Below, in pieces: positions 27,601 through 37,136 of a DNA stretch of 64,000 nt. Both the position numbers and the translations under genes were made by a program. Source of the DNA: Dyella tabacisoli (GTDB lineage Bacteria; Pseudomonadota; Gammaproteobacteria; Xanthomonadales; Rhodanobacteraceae); the NCBI RefSeq assembly GCF_003350925.1, contig NZ_KZ857186.1, positions 19,568 to 83,567 of the forward strand. Reading direction: 5' to 3'. The notes beneath the pieces are model-generated. The model worked only from the letters and a program-made list of their open reading frames with translations. It was not told the origin of the DNA and made no database searches. The first letter of the stretch is position 1; every line of letters begins with the position of its first letter.

Positions 27601-29024
27601 GTCGTGCGTTGGTTACTGGTGCCCGACGCGTCGACTTGCTGATTGAGCAGGCCGCTGGCGTCGTAGGTCGTTGTCGCGACGTTGCCGCTGAAGTCGGTGG
27701 TCGAGGCGGGGTAGCCATTGGCATCGTAAGTCGACTTGGCCGGCAGCGAACCGCAAGCGGACCCACAGGGACTGCTCACCGCCCCCATCCGGGCCACTCC
27801 ATTGACGATGGTTAGGCTATATGACGCCGTCAGTCCACTGGGAAATAGGATTTGTCGCCCCTGATCGCCGTTGTACTGAACCGAGAAATGGTTGGTATCT
27901 AAAGCATGCGATGTGGAGATCGCGCGCCAGTTAATGTCGTAGGCAAACGTGGCATAGCGGACACCCAATCCGTCCACGATGCCCGTTAAGGCCGAGGGCT
28001 GATGAGTATCAGCGACTAAAGGGGTTTCGTTGTAGACATAGGTCCGGCCGGCTCCACCGGGATAAGTCACCGTGGCAAGGTTGCCGGCAGCGTCGTAGCT
28101 GTACTGAAGCGCAGTGCCATCCGGTAGCACGACCTGACTAATGCGCTGGCTGGCATCGTAGATGATCGATAACGCTCGCCCTAAAGCATCCGTTACAGAA
28201 ATCAAAAGCCCAGGTGCGGGGGCGATGCCCACGGGTGTCTGCGCATCGCTATAAGCGAACGTCATCAGCCGTCCATCGCGATCGACGATGCGCTGCAAAC
28301 GGCCGCTCACATCGTAGTATTCGGTATCTCTTGAGCTGGAGACGATGTAAGCCCAGCCGGCATAATTTCCGTTGCTGTCCCACAACCGTTTAAAGGTGTC
28401 GCCCACACCCGCATCGGTGACCCAGGCGATACCGTCGAGGGTTGAAAAGGTAATGACACGGCCATCGTCACGATAAGCGCTCACTTGGCGACCGTTTCCC
28501 GCCAAGCTCACCTGCCGGCTGTATGAACTGCGCCAATGATGCCCAAAGCCGCGCTCAAGTACCGTCATGTCGCTGTTGTAGTAGCGATAGAACGTCAGCA
28601 GGCCAAGATCGATGTCCTGCTCTTTTTGAAACTTATTGCCAATACCCAGGCTGATGGGATTTCCGATCATGCAGCCACATAGGCCGCCGCCAAGATTCTT
28701 TCCCGGATCCGGGCTGGCCGGGTCAATGTCCCAAAGCCACGGCCCCACATTGCCAGGAAAGTAGCCACCCTGAATCTCACAAGTCCCACCGGCACCGTCC
28801 GTCTGAGTTGAACTGCACATGTAGACGACGCGCTGCCAGCTAAAGGCCGGGGTGTAACGATCCTGACAGTAGCCCGTCCAGCCCTGATGCCCGTTAACAA
28901 CGCTCCACCATTGAGCACAGCCATTGGATGCTTCTTGATGTGTCGTCGCCTGGGCTTCATTAAGACGCGGACAGGTCGCACTCAGCAAGTAAATGGCTAC
29001 CAGCCAGAAAAAATACTTCATCAT
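24630..29024 (-). CDS. Rhs/YD-repeat polymorphic toxin
   Basis: A 1464-residue Rhs protein. Residues 1-26 look like a signal peptide (KYFFWLVAIYLLSATC). A Cys-rich segment follows, then a DUF6531-like region (GCMIGNPISLGIGNKFQKEQ and FYRYYNSDMT). More than twenty YD repeats (YDAAGN, YDALGR types) follow, and then the Rhs core ending GYLQSDPLGLRGGIDSYVYG and NPLNYIDPLGL at about 1340. The last 120 residues are the variable toxin part. It has a Pro-rich linker, a hydrophobic patch and a small end domain (GTRPIDQVPGLSKDDVHGIK, DWTGIAPNGDVITGDHEGNA). I cannot name its activity. No VgrG or PAAR gene is nearby, so the export route is open; the signal peptide points to Sec export. A DUF4279 gene follows directly. 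Confidence 0.92.
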   Translation of the reverse strand: MMKYFFWLVAIYLLSATCPRLNEAQATTHQEASNGCAQWWSVVNGHQGWTGYCQDRYTPAFSWQRVVYMCSSTQTDGAGGTCEIQGGYFPGNVGPWLWDIDPASPDPGKNLGGGLCGCMIGNPISLGIGNKFQKEQDIDLGLLTFYRYYNSDMTVLERGFGHHWRSSYSRQVSLAGNGRQVSAYRDDGRVITFSTLDGIAWVTDAGVGDTFKRLWDSNGNYAGWAYIVSSSRDTEYYDVSGRLQRIVDRDGRLMTFAYSDAQTPVGIAPAPGLLISVTDALGRALSIIYDASQRISQVVLPDGTALQYSYDAAGNLATVTYPGGAGRTYVYNETPLVADTHQPSALTGIVDGLGVRYATFAYDINWRAISTSHALDTNHFSVQYNGDQGRQILFPSGLTASYSLTIVNGVARMGAVSSPCGSACGSLPAKSTYDANGYPASTTDFSGNVATTTYDASGLLNQQVDASGTSNQRTTRTTWDTGLRTPLTRTVLDASGTTVAQSAWVYNAIGQTLARCMVDPAIPAAASYTCAATGTPPAGVRRWTYTYCSAVDSTQCPFVGLLLSATGPRTDISDITNYRYYLTTDESGCGTAGGACHRAGDLYQVTDALGHVATTVAYDKNGRVIRQRDANGIITDLTYHPRGWLLTRTVRANADGSASAQDAVTQIAYDATGNVTKVTDPDGVFTSYTFDAAHRLTDITDALGNRIHYTLDAAGNKTKEDTYDSTGTVRRTLSRSYNTLGQLTAITDALNRTVFNAGYTDSYDANGNLVHTADALGVQRKQSYDGLNRLVSTLDNYNGTDTATQNTPSVFAYDARDNLEGVSDPDGLNTTYSYDGLNNATTLQSPDTGTTSSTYDAAGNRLSQTDARGVTTSFSYDALGRRIAQSYTDTTQNVSYIYDEADSVTGCTGSFSIGRLTRIVEGNGTNTVYCYDRLGRLASKQLTVAGTPATTRYSYTSASRLAGITYPSGAQVSYTRNSGGQVTAATLTPVGGGAVPLVTAVTYQPFGPIASYTLGNGHAVTRSFDANGQISGVTSPVLNLQWTRDAAGNITALAGANSESYSYDPLQRLAGINDATGKAVEAYTYNKTGDRLSKTGGLWATGAYTYASGTHRLTATGDASRTYDAAGSTVTSQLGGDQYVYRYNARHRLETVNRNGQDVASYVYDANGQRVRKTATLPAAVDLRFGYDEAARLLTEQSATGSRDYVWLDELPVAVVDATGTASTVSYIHADGLGTPRAVTDTAGATLWQWSYAGNTFGEQAPTSSNGYIFNLRFPGQYYDAESGLNNNGYRTRDSSIGGYLQSDPLGLRGGIDSYVYGFNSPLNYIDPLGLQVVIPVPGNRLAPLPWIPEVPQPTRTNPKDDWGALCAAGGPVCIVPSLAAIELGAMMAKPKPGSKPKDCPAGTRPIDQVPGLSKDDVHGIKEGVGAGPRDWTGIAPNGDVITGDHEGNAINNGPKGSYLPGGD

Positions 29025-29266
29025 CGTTCAATCCCTAAACATTGGAATGCACTACTTGGAGAGTGGGACTTTGAGGCTCTCAGGGCTGGTGCGGCTAAAC
29101 AGGCGTAATGGCGCGCATGAGCGCTTGTTTGATTGTCGTCTGCTAGCGAGTACCGCAAACCCACTGATGAGCGACTTTATACCAGAGACGTAAGTCCATC
29201 AGCCGATGTGACTCACCATAGCGAGATCATGACAAGCAGGCTTGCCTGTTAGTGGACGCCACGGAT

Positions 29267-29376
29267 CGTAGGTTGGAGTGAGCGCACGCAACCTCAACGT
29301 TGTGCCATGTTGGGTATCAGGGCGAGCCTCAACGTTGCGCAACGTTGGGCATCACTTCGTTCAGCCCAACCTACCG
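29267..29376. repeat. Family A intergenic repeat, shortened copy
   Basis: A 110-bp copy with both termini (CGTAGGTTGGAGTGAGC and CAGCCCAACCTACC) and one internal unit missing. The remainder of the 29025-29472 gap, upstream of the Rhs gene and the LysR gene, shows no other feature. Confidence 0.8.
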
Positions 29377-29472
29377 ACCGCGCAAATTGAGGTGTTGGGA
29401 TGGTGGTGAGTATGCGCAATGGCCGTAAGATGCCGGCGCTGGATACAGACATCACCATAAGCGAACGATGAG

Positions 29473-30402
29473 ATGAAAGAAGTCGGCGATATCAACCTCA
29501 ATCGGCTGGTGGTGTTTGTCGCCGTGGTCGAAGCGGGGACCCTGGCCGGAGCCGCGCGACGGCTTGGCGTTGCCAAGGCGTTGGTCACGGCGCATATCCA
29601 AAAGCTTGAGACCGAGCTTCGCGCCACGTTGCTGGTGCGCACGACTCGCAGCTTGAATCTGACCGAAGCGGGCAAAGCGTTCTTTGAGGCGAGTCGCTCG
29701 ATCGTCGAGCAAGCCGAGGCTGCTATCGAATCCGCACGTTGTCATGGCGGCGAAGCCACCGGCACCCTGCGCATCACCGCACCGATGGACTATGCCGGGG
29801 CGGTGATAGCACCAGTGGCTGCCGCATTGACTCAGTTGCATCCATCGCTGCGCATCGATCTGGTCACCGCGGACCGCGTACTGGACCTGGTCGCCGAACG
29901 GGTCGATGTGGGCATCCGCCTCGGTTGGCTGGCTGATTCCAGCCATCAGGCGGTCAAGTTGGGCAGCTTTGCGCTGTGGCTGGTAGCCAGCCCGGCGTTA
30001 TTGCGCGCCGGCGGCGTGCCGCAGCGCCCGCGAGATTTGTCGGGACGCCCGATGGCCGCGTTCTCGGTACTCGACAAACCGGTTCATTGGACCTTCGCTG
30101 GGCCGCAGGGAGAAACCGAGGACGTTCGCTTCGACCCGATGTTCACCGCCGACTCGGTCGTTGCGCTGCGCCAAGTGGTACTGGCCGGCGCCGGGTTTGG
30201 CGTGATGACTGATTTCGCCGTGAGCCAGGACATCGAAGCCGGCAGGCTGATCCGCGTGCTGCCGCAATGGAAGCTGCCGGTAGGCGGTATCTACGCGGTA
30301 TTCCCGGCGTCGACGCAACGCGCGCTCAAGGTCAAGGTTTTCATCGATGCCTTGCGCGCGCATGTGCAGGGAGCAAAGAGTCACGACGGTGCCGATGGGT
30401 GA
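29473..30402 (+). CDS. LysR family transcriptional regulator
   Basis: A 309-residue LysR regulator. The HTH is at residues 6-64 (INLNRLVVFVAVVEAGTLAG, then VAKALVTAHIQKLETEL), and the effector-binding domain starts at about 92. The overall pattern resembles the regulator at 7704-8606, for example the RTTRSLNLTEAGKAFFE type linker and the TDFAVSQDI segment near the end. ATG 29473 places the HTH at the usual distance; its ribosome site is weak. The 3' end overlaps the convergent serine hydrolase gene by 22 bases. The target is unknown. Confidence 0.9.
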   Translation: MKEVGDINLNRLVVFVAVVEAGTLAGAARRLGVAKALVTAHIQKLETELRATLLVRTTRSLNLTEAGKAFFEASRSIVEQAEAAIESARCHGGEATGTLRITAPMDYAGAVIAPVAAALTQLHPSLRIDLVTADRVLDLVAERVDVGIRLGWLADSSHQAVKLGSFALWLVASPALLRAGGVPQRPRDLSGRPMAAFSVLDKPVHWTFAGPQGETEDVRFDPMFTADSVVALRQVVLAGAGFGVMTDFAVSQDIEAGRLIRVLPQWKLPVGGIYAVFPASTQRALKVKVFIDALRAHVQGAKSHDGADG

Positions 30403-31778
30403 TGCAGTGCCGCGATGATTTGCGCGGCGACATCGCCGATAGCCGTGCCATAGTCGAGGCTGATGCCAAGGCGCACGACCACCAGTCGCTCGGACGGCAC
30501 GATGATGATGTATTGGCCGAGTGCGCCGCGGGCGTAGAACATGTCCTTAGGTAATTGTGGGATACCCCAGGGCGCGTCCCATACCGGCACCTTGCTGTCG
30601 CTCACCCGATTGGTCCAGAAGCCTGCACCGTAGCCGGTCTTGAGTGTCTGCGAGTGACTGTAGTCCACCCACCCTTCGGGAAGAATGCGTCGTCCGTTGA
30701 CGACACCATCGTCAAGATAGAGCTGGCCGAAGCGGGCAAAATCGCGTGCCGATGCATAGACATGGCTTGAGCCGACCGGCGTGCCGACGGCGTCGGTTTC
30801 GATGACGGCATTGCGCATGCCCAGCGGTGCGAACAGCTCGCTGCGTACGAAGCGTTCGGCAGCAACGGCACCATCGCTACCAGCCGTGTTCATGGCGATG
30901 CGGGAAAGCAGCACATAGCCAAGGTTGCTATAAGCCCAAACGGTACCTGGCGGATGGGCGAGCGGCATCTTCACCGCATAACCGGCCATGTCGCCCTCAA
31001 GGAAAAACATGCGCGTCATCGGATTGACCGGCCCATCGGTCTCATCGAAAGGTAGCCCGCTATCCATCCGCAACAGTTGATCGATGGTAATGGCGTGACG
31101 CGGATCGCCCGGCGCGGCCCACGCCGCGATCGGTGCCGGCTGATCCAAGCGCAATTTGCCCTGCTGCACCAGGATGCCGATCAAGGCACTGGTGATCGAC
31201 TTCGACAGCGAATGACCCCAGATCGGCGTTTCCGGCCCATAGCCAGGGGCGTAGCGCTCCGCGATAAGTTTGCCATCGTGCAAAACGACAACGGCCTTGG
31301 TCAGTCGCCGGGTCGCCGGGTCCGGTTCGGCAAAAGCGAGATCAAGGGCCTGGCGCAATGCCGGATCGGCGGGCTCCACCACACCCGACTCAGGGAACGC
31401 ACCCGGTATGGGAGCGTCCTTGAAACCTGCAAGCTCAGGTACCGGGTCACCGTCATGCACAAGCACACAGCCCATACCCTCTCGATAGACGGCGCGTGCG
31501 GCGAAAGCGCCCAGCACCGTGGTGCGCACCTCGCGCTTCTCGCGGTCCACCTGATAGTGCACGGCCCATCCGATGCTGCGCATATTGGGCAGTTGCTCGT
31601 CCTTGAACATCCGGTCCGGGTCAACCTGCGAAACGAATGCCGCCGCGCAAAGCGAGCGACTCACCGAATGGGTGGCGACATGAAAAAGATCCTTGCCCGA
31701 TACCGCTATAAAACCGCTGCCGGCAACGGCCAACGCCAACACGGCGGCGCTGACTATCTTGATAGTGCGAGAAACCAT
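30381..31778 (-). CDS. Beta-lactamase-fold serine hydrolase (class C type)
   Basis: A 465-residue exported or membrane-anchored serine hydrolase of the AmpC/esterase-EstB fold. The N-terminus has one hydrophobic span (VSAAVLALAVAGSGFIAVSG). The catalytic S190-L-S-K193 tetrad lies in GHSLSKSITSALIG, and a YSN motif follows in TVWAYSNLGYV. The C-terminal region YARGALGQYIIIVP stands where a KTG-like motif would be (here the triad is not KTG). ATG 31778 follows GGGGGAG. Members of this group are mostly esterases or peptidases rather than true beta-lactamases. The gene ends inside the convergent LysR gene. Confidence 0.9.
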   Translation of the reverse strand: MVSRTIKIVSAAVLALAVAGSGFIAVSGKDLFHVATHSVSRSLCAAAFVSQVDPDRMFKDEQLPNMRSIGWAVHYQVDREKREVRTTVLGAFAARAVYREGMGCVLVHDGDPVPELAGFKDAPIPGAFPESGVVEPADPALRQALDLAFAEPDPATRRLTKAVVVLHDGKLIAERYAPGYGPETPIWGHSLSKSITSALIGILVQQGKLRLDQPAPIAAWAAPGDPRHAITIDQLLRMDSGLPFDETDGPVNPMTRMFFLEGDMAGYAVKMPLAHPPGTVWAYSNLGYVLLSRIAMNTAGSDGAVAAERFVRSELFAPLGMRNAVIETDAVGTPVGSSHVYASARDFARFGQLYLDDGVVNGRRILPEGWVDYSHSQTLKTGYGAGFWTNRVSDSKVPVWDAPWGIPQLPKDMFYARGALGQYIIIVPSERLVVVRLGISLDYGTAIGDVAAQIIAALHHPSAPS

Positions 31779-31885
31779 GCTGATGCTCCCCCTGCGAGTT
31801 GGTTCGGTCACGTTGGCGTCTGGTAGCAGTGCCGATGTGATCCGCTATGTTCCTACTTACAGGGAGAGATGACATCTGCCGCAGG

Positions 31886-31990
31886 GCGTACCCCCTCCCA
31901 ACCTCCCCCTACAAGCAGGGGGAGGGGCAAAACCACGCACGCACAAGCTCACGTCACTAGGCCCCCTCCCCTGCCCGCAGGGGGAGGAGC
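31886..31990. repeat. Family B C/G-rich repeat pair
   Basis: Two units lie here: ACCCCCTCCCAACCTCCCCC then GCAGGGGGAGGGGC (31886-31928), and GCCCCCTCCCCTGC then GCAGGGGGAGGAGC (31961-31990). Each forms a strong hairpin. Related blocks lie at 48183, 50894, 55699, 63530 and 63917. Confidence 0.75.
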
Positions 31991-31993
31991 AAG

Positions 31994-32024
31994 CGCAAAA
32001 AAAGCCCCGGCTGAGCGAGGCTTT
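31994..32024 (-). terminator. Intrinsic terminator, minus strand
   Basis: Read on the minus strand, AAAGCC and GGCTTT flank an imperfect inner stem and are followed by a run of seven T residues. It lies 20 bases past the end of the broken small secreted gene at 32045-32344 and fits that gene's terminator. Confidence 0.55.
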
Positions 32025-32044
32025 CTTGAAATCACTACGCAGTC

Positions 32045-32344
32045 TTATGGCGCCTTGAGTACCGCCGTCAGGCGCGCCTCACGCGAAATGGCTGGATGAA
32101 TCGGCCGCACCGGCGCTGGAGTCAGCGCCAACTCCGCACCCTCATTTCGCACTTCATTGGTACATATACGGAAGCAACTGGCATAGGCAGCCCGGCAATT
32201 GGCCAGGCTGTCGCCATCGGCGACACAAGCCTGCACGCCGGCCTCGCAAAACGAGCAAGGCTACACGTTGGCGCGAGCAGTACCCGCCGCCCCCAACATC
32301 GCGGTGACTGCCAGGCATACAGATAACGTGACGTGACGCATCAT
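32045..32344 (-). pseudogene. Small secreted Cys-rich protein gene interrupted by an amber codon
   Basis: From ATG 32344, after GGAGGAGGG, the frame reads a convincing signal peptide (HVTLSVCLAVTAMLGAAGTARA), then Asn-Val and a TAG at 32261-32263. The same frame then continues for 71 codons to a normal stop at 32045. That part has a regular cysteine pattern (PCSFCEAG, QACVADGD, LANCRAAYASCFRICTNE). A terminator follows. The single in-frame stop with intact sequence on both sides suggests a recent nonsense mutation, a sequencing error, or suppression. The product would be a periplasmic or secreted four-plus-cysteine peptide of unknown role. Confidence 0.65.
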
Positions 32345-32410
32345 ACGTTCCCTCCTCCCACGGATACCCCTCTGCGGCGATCGTACTCTCAATCGCCGAC
32401 AGTCCTCGGA

Positions 32411-33133
32411 TCATGAATCGATCATTTTTGAAAAGCTCTTCATGAAAAGCGAGTCGGGTATCACATAGAAATAGCCCATGTGCATGGCCTTCTCTATAAG
32501 ATCGGGCTTCGTAAACACATCAAATTTATCCTTTAATACGTTGATGTACTGTTCGACGGTGCGCGATGAAATAGACAAGAAATCCGCTATGCGTTTCGCT
32601 GTCCCACCTCGTAGCAAGAAGAACAAAACCTCATACTCACGACGCGTCATATCGACATGAGACCCGGCGCTGTCGATGACAAAGCTTCCTTCGGAGATCT
32701 TGTTGCTTGATCCATGCGTCGGCCGCATGTTGCTGAAGTAGGATCTGAGCGCGCCCGCATTGATCGCCGTAATATCCGTGCCATGAAAAAGGACGCCCCG
32801 GATATTGGTGCCCTCATCGAAGAACGGCTTTTTAACCACCAGAAAAGCTCTCCACTTCGCGTACTTGACGCGATGCACGTTCAGCGTCCTTATGGAAATC
32901 TGCCTCTCCATGACATATTTGTCCTGATCGCGAAATACTTTTCCGTGCGAAGCGATTTCGCCCGGAAGGTCAAAATCCGTAAGGCCCTCGACCGATTTAT
33001 CGGCATCAATGCCGACCAGCTCTTTGAATTCGGCATTGGCGTACAAAAATTTGGAATTTTGGTCTTTACATGCGCATGCGCCAGGCATTTGATCGATCAT
33101 GGATGAAAGCGCTGAACTGATAGGTACTGTCAT
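32411..33133 (-). CDS. PAS domain LuxR-type regulator, likely phenazine cluster regulator
   Basis: A 240-residue regulator with a PAS sensor (MIDQMPGACACKDQNSKFLY, VGIDADKSVEGLTDFDLPGE, then FRDQDKYVMERQISI) and a C-terminal LuxR-type HTH (DMTRREYEVLFFLLRGGTAK, RIADFLSISSRTVEQYINVL). ATG 33133 follows AAAGGGTG and gives the usual short lead before the PAS domain; an upstream start at 33241 is possible but has no ribosome site. It lacks the acyl-homoserine-lactone domain of PhzR, so the signal would be redox, haem or a small ligand. It sits at the end of the phenazine island in the same orientation as the tailoring genes, across an 820-base gap. Control of the cluster is an inference from position. 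Confidence 0.87.
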   Translation of the reverse strand: MTVPISSALSSMIDQMPGACACKDQNSKFLYANAEFKELVGIDADKSVEGLTDFDLPGEIASHGKVFRDQDKYVMERQISIRTLNVHRVKYAKWRAFLVVKKPFFDEGTNIRGVLFHGTDITAINAGALRSYFSNMRPTHGSSNKISEGSFVIDSAGSHVDMTRREYEVLFFLLRGGTAKRIADFLSISSRTVEQYINVLKDKFDVFTKPDLIEKAMHMGYFYVIPDSLFMKSFSKMIDS

Positions 33134-33953
33134 CTTTAACACCCTTTGCAAAGTCATAGTAATCGTCAAATTTATGTGACGGAACGTGCCTGACTCCTTC
33201 CATCGAATTGATCCGTAAAAACCCGCCTTTAACACGTTCATTCATATAGGTGAAAATCAAACTGACATATCGATGAAGAAGGCTTATTCATCATTATTTA
33301 TATTGCGCGAACAAGACCATCAGCCGGACTTTGCAGCACCTCTTAAAGGGGCGCGCAGATGACTTACCAGGCCACATTGCCCGAGCTGAACGCCTGAACC
33401 ATTCACGGCCGTATCGCACATGGGGACGCTGTCGATACGCAGGCACGCTTTAAATAAACCGTGCTCGCAAGCAACGCTTGCCTGATGCCCGCAATAAGAT
33501 CGAAAGCAGCGTGACGCCAAAGTGAAGCGTTAACAGCAAACGATCTATTTACAAATACCCATTACCTTGCACCAGTGCAGACAACTGCATAAGCGAGCGC
33601 AGCTTATCAGGGCAAAGTTATAAAAAATGTGTCGCACATGCCAAGCAATTACCAAATTTTGGTTAATTCGTCATCGTTCATACCATTCGTTTGACGATCG
33701 CATGAAAAGGCCGTGAACAAAACGTCCATCCGCAAACACCCGTTAAGTTATATAAAATAATTAACCGCAGATAAGCAGATTAAATTATTAATCATTACCC
33801 TTGCCATGCCGCTGACGGCCGGACTGCATTCCGGCGACCGCCAGAACGCACGAAAGGGCCGACCCGACGAATCGGGCGACCCAAGCGATAGCGATCAAGT
33901 TATATAAGGCATGGATGACGCCCGGCCGATGCCGGGCGCCATCATTGCAGCAC
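33134..33953. other. AT-rich intergenic gap at the edge of the phenazine island
   Basis: There are 820 bases without a supported gene. Bases about 33540-33800 are clearly richer in A and T than the surroundings (TTATATAAAATAATTAACCG, TTAAATTATTAATCATTACC). The region must hold the promoter of the PAS-LuxR gene. The composition suggests a regulatory or acquired segment. Confidence 0.5.
33914..33943 (-). terminator. Hairpin after the flavin monooxygenase gene
   Basis: GATG-ACGCCCGGC pairs with GCCGGGCG-CCATC around a CGAT loop, with one mismatch, just past the stop of the minus-strand gene at 33954. There is no clear T-run. It is the only stem near the end of the tailoring operon. Confidence 0.4.
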
Positions 33954-35579
33954 TTAAGCAACCATCGACGAAGGTTTGCTGTCCATAACAAAACCGTCAT
34001 AGTCGGCGTCGGCTATTTCGCGCAGCCTTTGGCGATACGCACCGAGCCCGCCAAAGTAGAACAGCACCCTATTGCTCTTGCCGGGGATGTTCGCGCCAAA
34101 GATCCAGGATTTGACCTGCGGGAAAAGCGTGTAATTGGCAATTTCCTTGCAGGTGGCAGTCCATTCGTCCTCGGCACTCCGAGTGGCCTCGATCAAAGAC
34201 TTGGACCCGCTCTCGGCCGCCCCGATCATCTCGGCAACCCATTCGACCTGAGTCTCGATGCCCGCCGCCAAGTTGCTGAAGACGCTGTTGGGACCGAGGA
34301 TCATCAGCAAGTTCGGAAACCCGGAGGTGGCGATGCCCAGGTAACTGCTCGGCTCATCCTTCCAGTGCTGCTGCAAACTCTCGCCACGCCGGCCGCGAAT
34401 GTCCATCTGTCCATAGCTGCCCTCGACACATTCGAATCCGGTGGCGCATACCAGGACATCCAACTCGTGCTCGACACCGTCCTCGGTAATCACCCCGTTC
34501 GGCGTCATCTCCTTGATCGGATTCTCCTTCAGGCTGACCAGGGTCACGTTATCGCGGTTGTAGGTCTCGTAATAGCCGTTGATGCACACCGGGCGCTTGG
34601 CGTAGAGATCCGTCGGCGTCAGCTTTCGCGCGGTCTCGGTATCTTTCACGATCTCTTTGATCTTGGCGCGGATGAAATCGGCGGCAGCATCATTGGCGGC
34701 CGGGTCCACCGCGATGTCGGAGAAGGTGCCGAACATAAAGCGGAAGCCGTTGCCGATATCCCAGTGCTCCTGAAACACGCGCTGGCGCTCTTCAGCCGAT
34801 ACGCTCATCGCAGAGACGGCGCCCTCATCGAAACCGCAACCGATGCGCGTGGTTCGCAGCTTGTCCCAGATCTGCTCGTAATTAGCCTTGTAGTCGGCCA
34901 CATACTCATCGCTGACCCTATCCGGCCCGGCCGGGACGCAGTACTGCGCCGAGCGTTGGAATACCGTCAATTGCTTGACCGTTTTCGCCGCCGCGCAGAT
35001 GAACTGGACGCCAGTGGACCCGGTACCGATGATGCCTACGCGCTTGCCCTCCAGCTTGAGATCCGCGGGCCAGCCGCTGGTGTGTACCAGCTCGCCGCGA
35101 AATGTCTCCCGCCCCTTGATCTCCGGGTAGTTGGTCTTCGACAGCACACCCACCGCGCTGACCACGTAGCGCGCGGTGAATACCTCGCCTTTATCCGTGG
35201 TCAGGGTCCAAATATGGCGAGCATCGTCGAATACCACCGAATGAATGCCGGTATTGAGCTGAATATCCCCACCAAGATGGTGCCGCTCGACAATGGCATT
35301 CAGATAAGCACGCATCTCGGGCTGATGGGCGTAGCGGTTGCGCCAGTCCCAGCCGTCGAATGTTTCCTTGTCGAACGAGTACCGATAGAAAAAGCTCTCG
35401 GTGTCCGACCTGGCGCCCGGATACTGATTCCAATACCAGGTGCCGCCGACGCCACCGGCCTTATCGAAGGCCCGCACTTTCAAACCAAGCTCATTGCGCA
35501 GCTTGTGCAACATATAGATACCGGCGATCCCGGTGCCGATAACGATGGCGTCGAAGTCGGTCTTTATATTAGTGGCCAC
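33954..35579 (-). CDS. Baeyer-Villiger-type flavin monooxygenase, candidate phenazine N-oxygenase
   Basis: A 541-residue class B flavoprotein monooxygenase. The FAD Rossmann motif is G15-T-G17-I-A-G20. The BVMO fingerprint FRGELVHTSGWP is at 160-171, and the NADPH motif GTGSTG at 185-190. A GTG start at 35579 is chosen for AAGGAG seven bases upstream; a TTG-led extension exists. The enzyme resembles cyclohexanone-monooxygenase relatives. In Lysobacter antibioticus a protein of this type, LaPhzNO1, N-oxidises phenazines on the way to myxin. Here the gene lies 35 bases after phzS and in the same operon direction. The N-oxygenase role is inferred from that precedent and context; an ordinary BVMO activity remains possible. 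Confidence 0.85.
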   Translation of the reverse strand: MATNIKTDFDAIVIGTGIAGIYMLHKLRNELGLKVRAFDKAGGVGGTWYWNQYPGARSDTESFFYRYSFDKETFDGWDWRNRYAHQPEMRAYLNAIVERHHLGGDIQLNTGIHSVVFDDARHIWTLTTDKGEVFTARYVVSAVGVLSKTNYPEIKGRETFRGELVHTSGWPADLKLEGKRVGIIGTGSTGVQFICAAAKTVKQLTVFQRSAQYCVPAGPDRVSDEYVADYKANYEQIWDKLRTTRIGCGFDEGAVSAMSVSAEERQRVFQEHWDIGNGFRFMFGTFSDIAVDPAANDAAADFIRAKIKEIVKDTETARKLTPTDLYAKRPVCINGYYETYNRDNVTLVSLKENPIKEMTPNGVITEDGVEHELDVLVCATGFECVEGSYGQMDIRGRRGESLQQHWKDEPSSYLGIATSGFPNLLMILGPNSVFSNLAAGIETQVEWVAEMIGAAESGSKSLIEATRSAEDEWTATCKEIANYTLFPQVKSWIFGANIPGKSNRVLFYFGGLGAYRQRLREIADADYDGFVMDSKPSSMVA

Positions 35580-35614
35580 AGCTTGACTCCTTGATGCTCC
35601 TTCTCCGCGCCTGG

Positions 35615-37072
<1,458 letters not shown>

Positions 37073-37136
37073 CTACTTAAGCAGCAGAGGCATCGCTTGC
37101 CGGAACATTGGATCCGTCGCCAGGCCGCAGCAAACG

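Noticed and set aside
26493..27815. 440-residue plus-strand ORF within the Rhs gene
   Set aside because: It is antisense to YD repeats; its Val/Gly/Ala-rich periodicity mirrors the repeats on the coding strand.
33915..35594. 559-residue plus-strand ORF opposite the BVMO-type gene
   Set aside because: The minus strand has full FAD, NADPH and BVMO motifs; the plus frame has no recognisable domain and no ribosome site.
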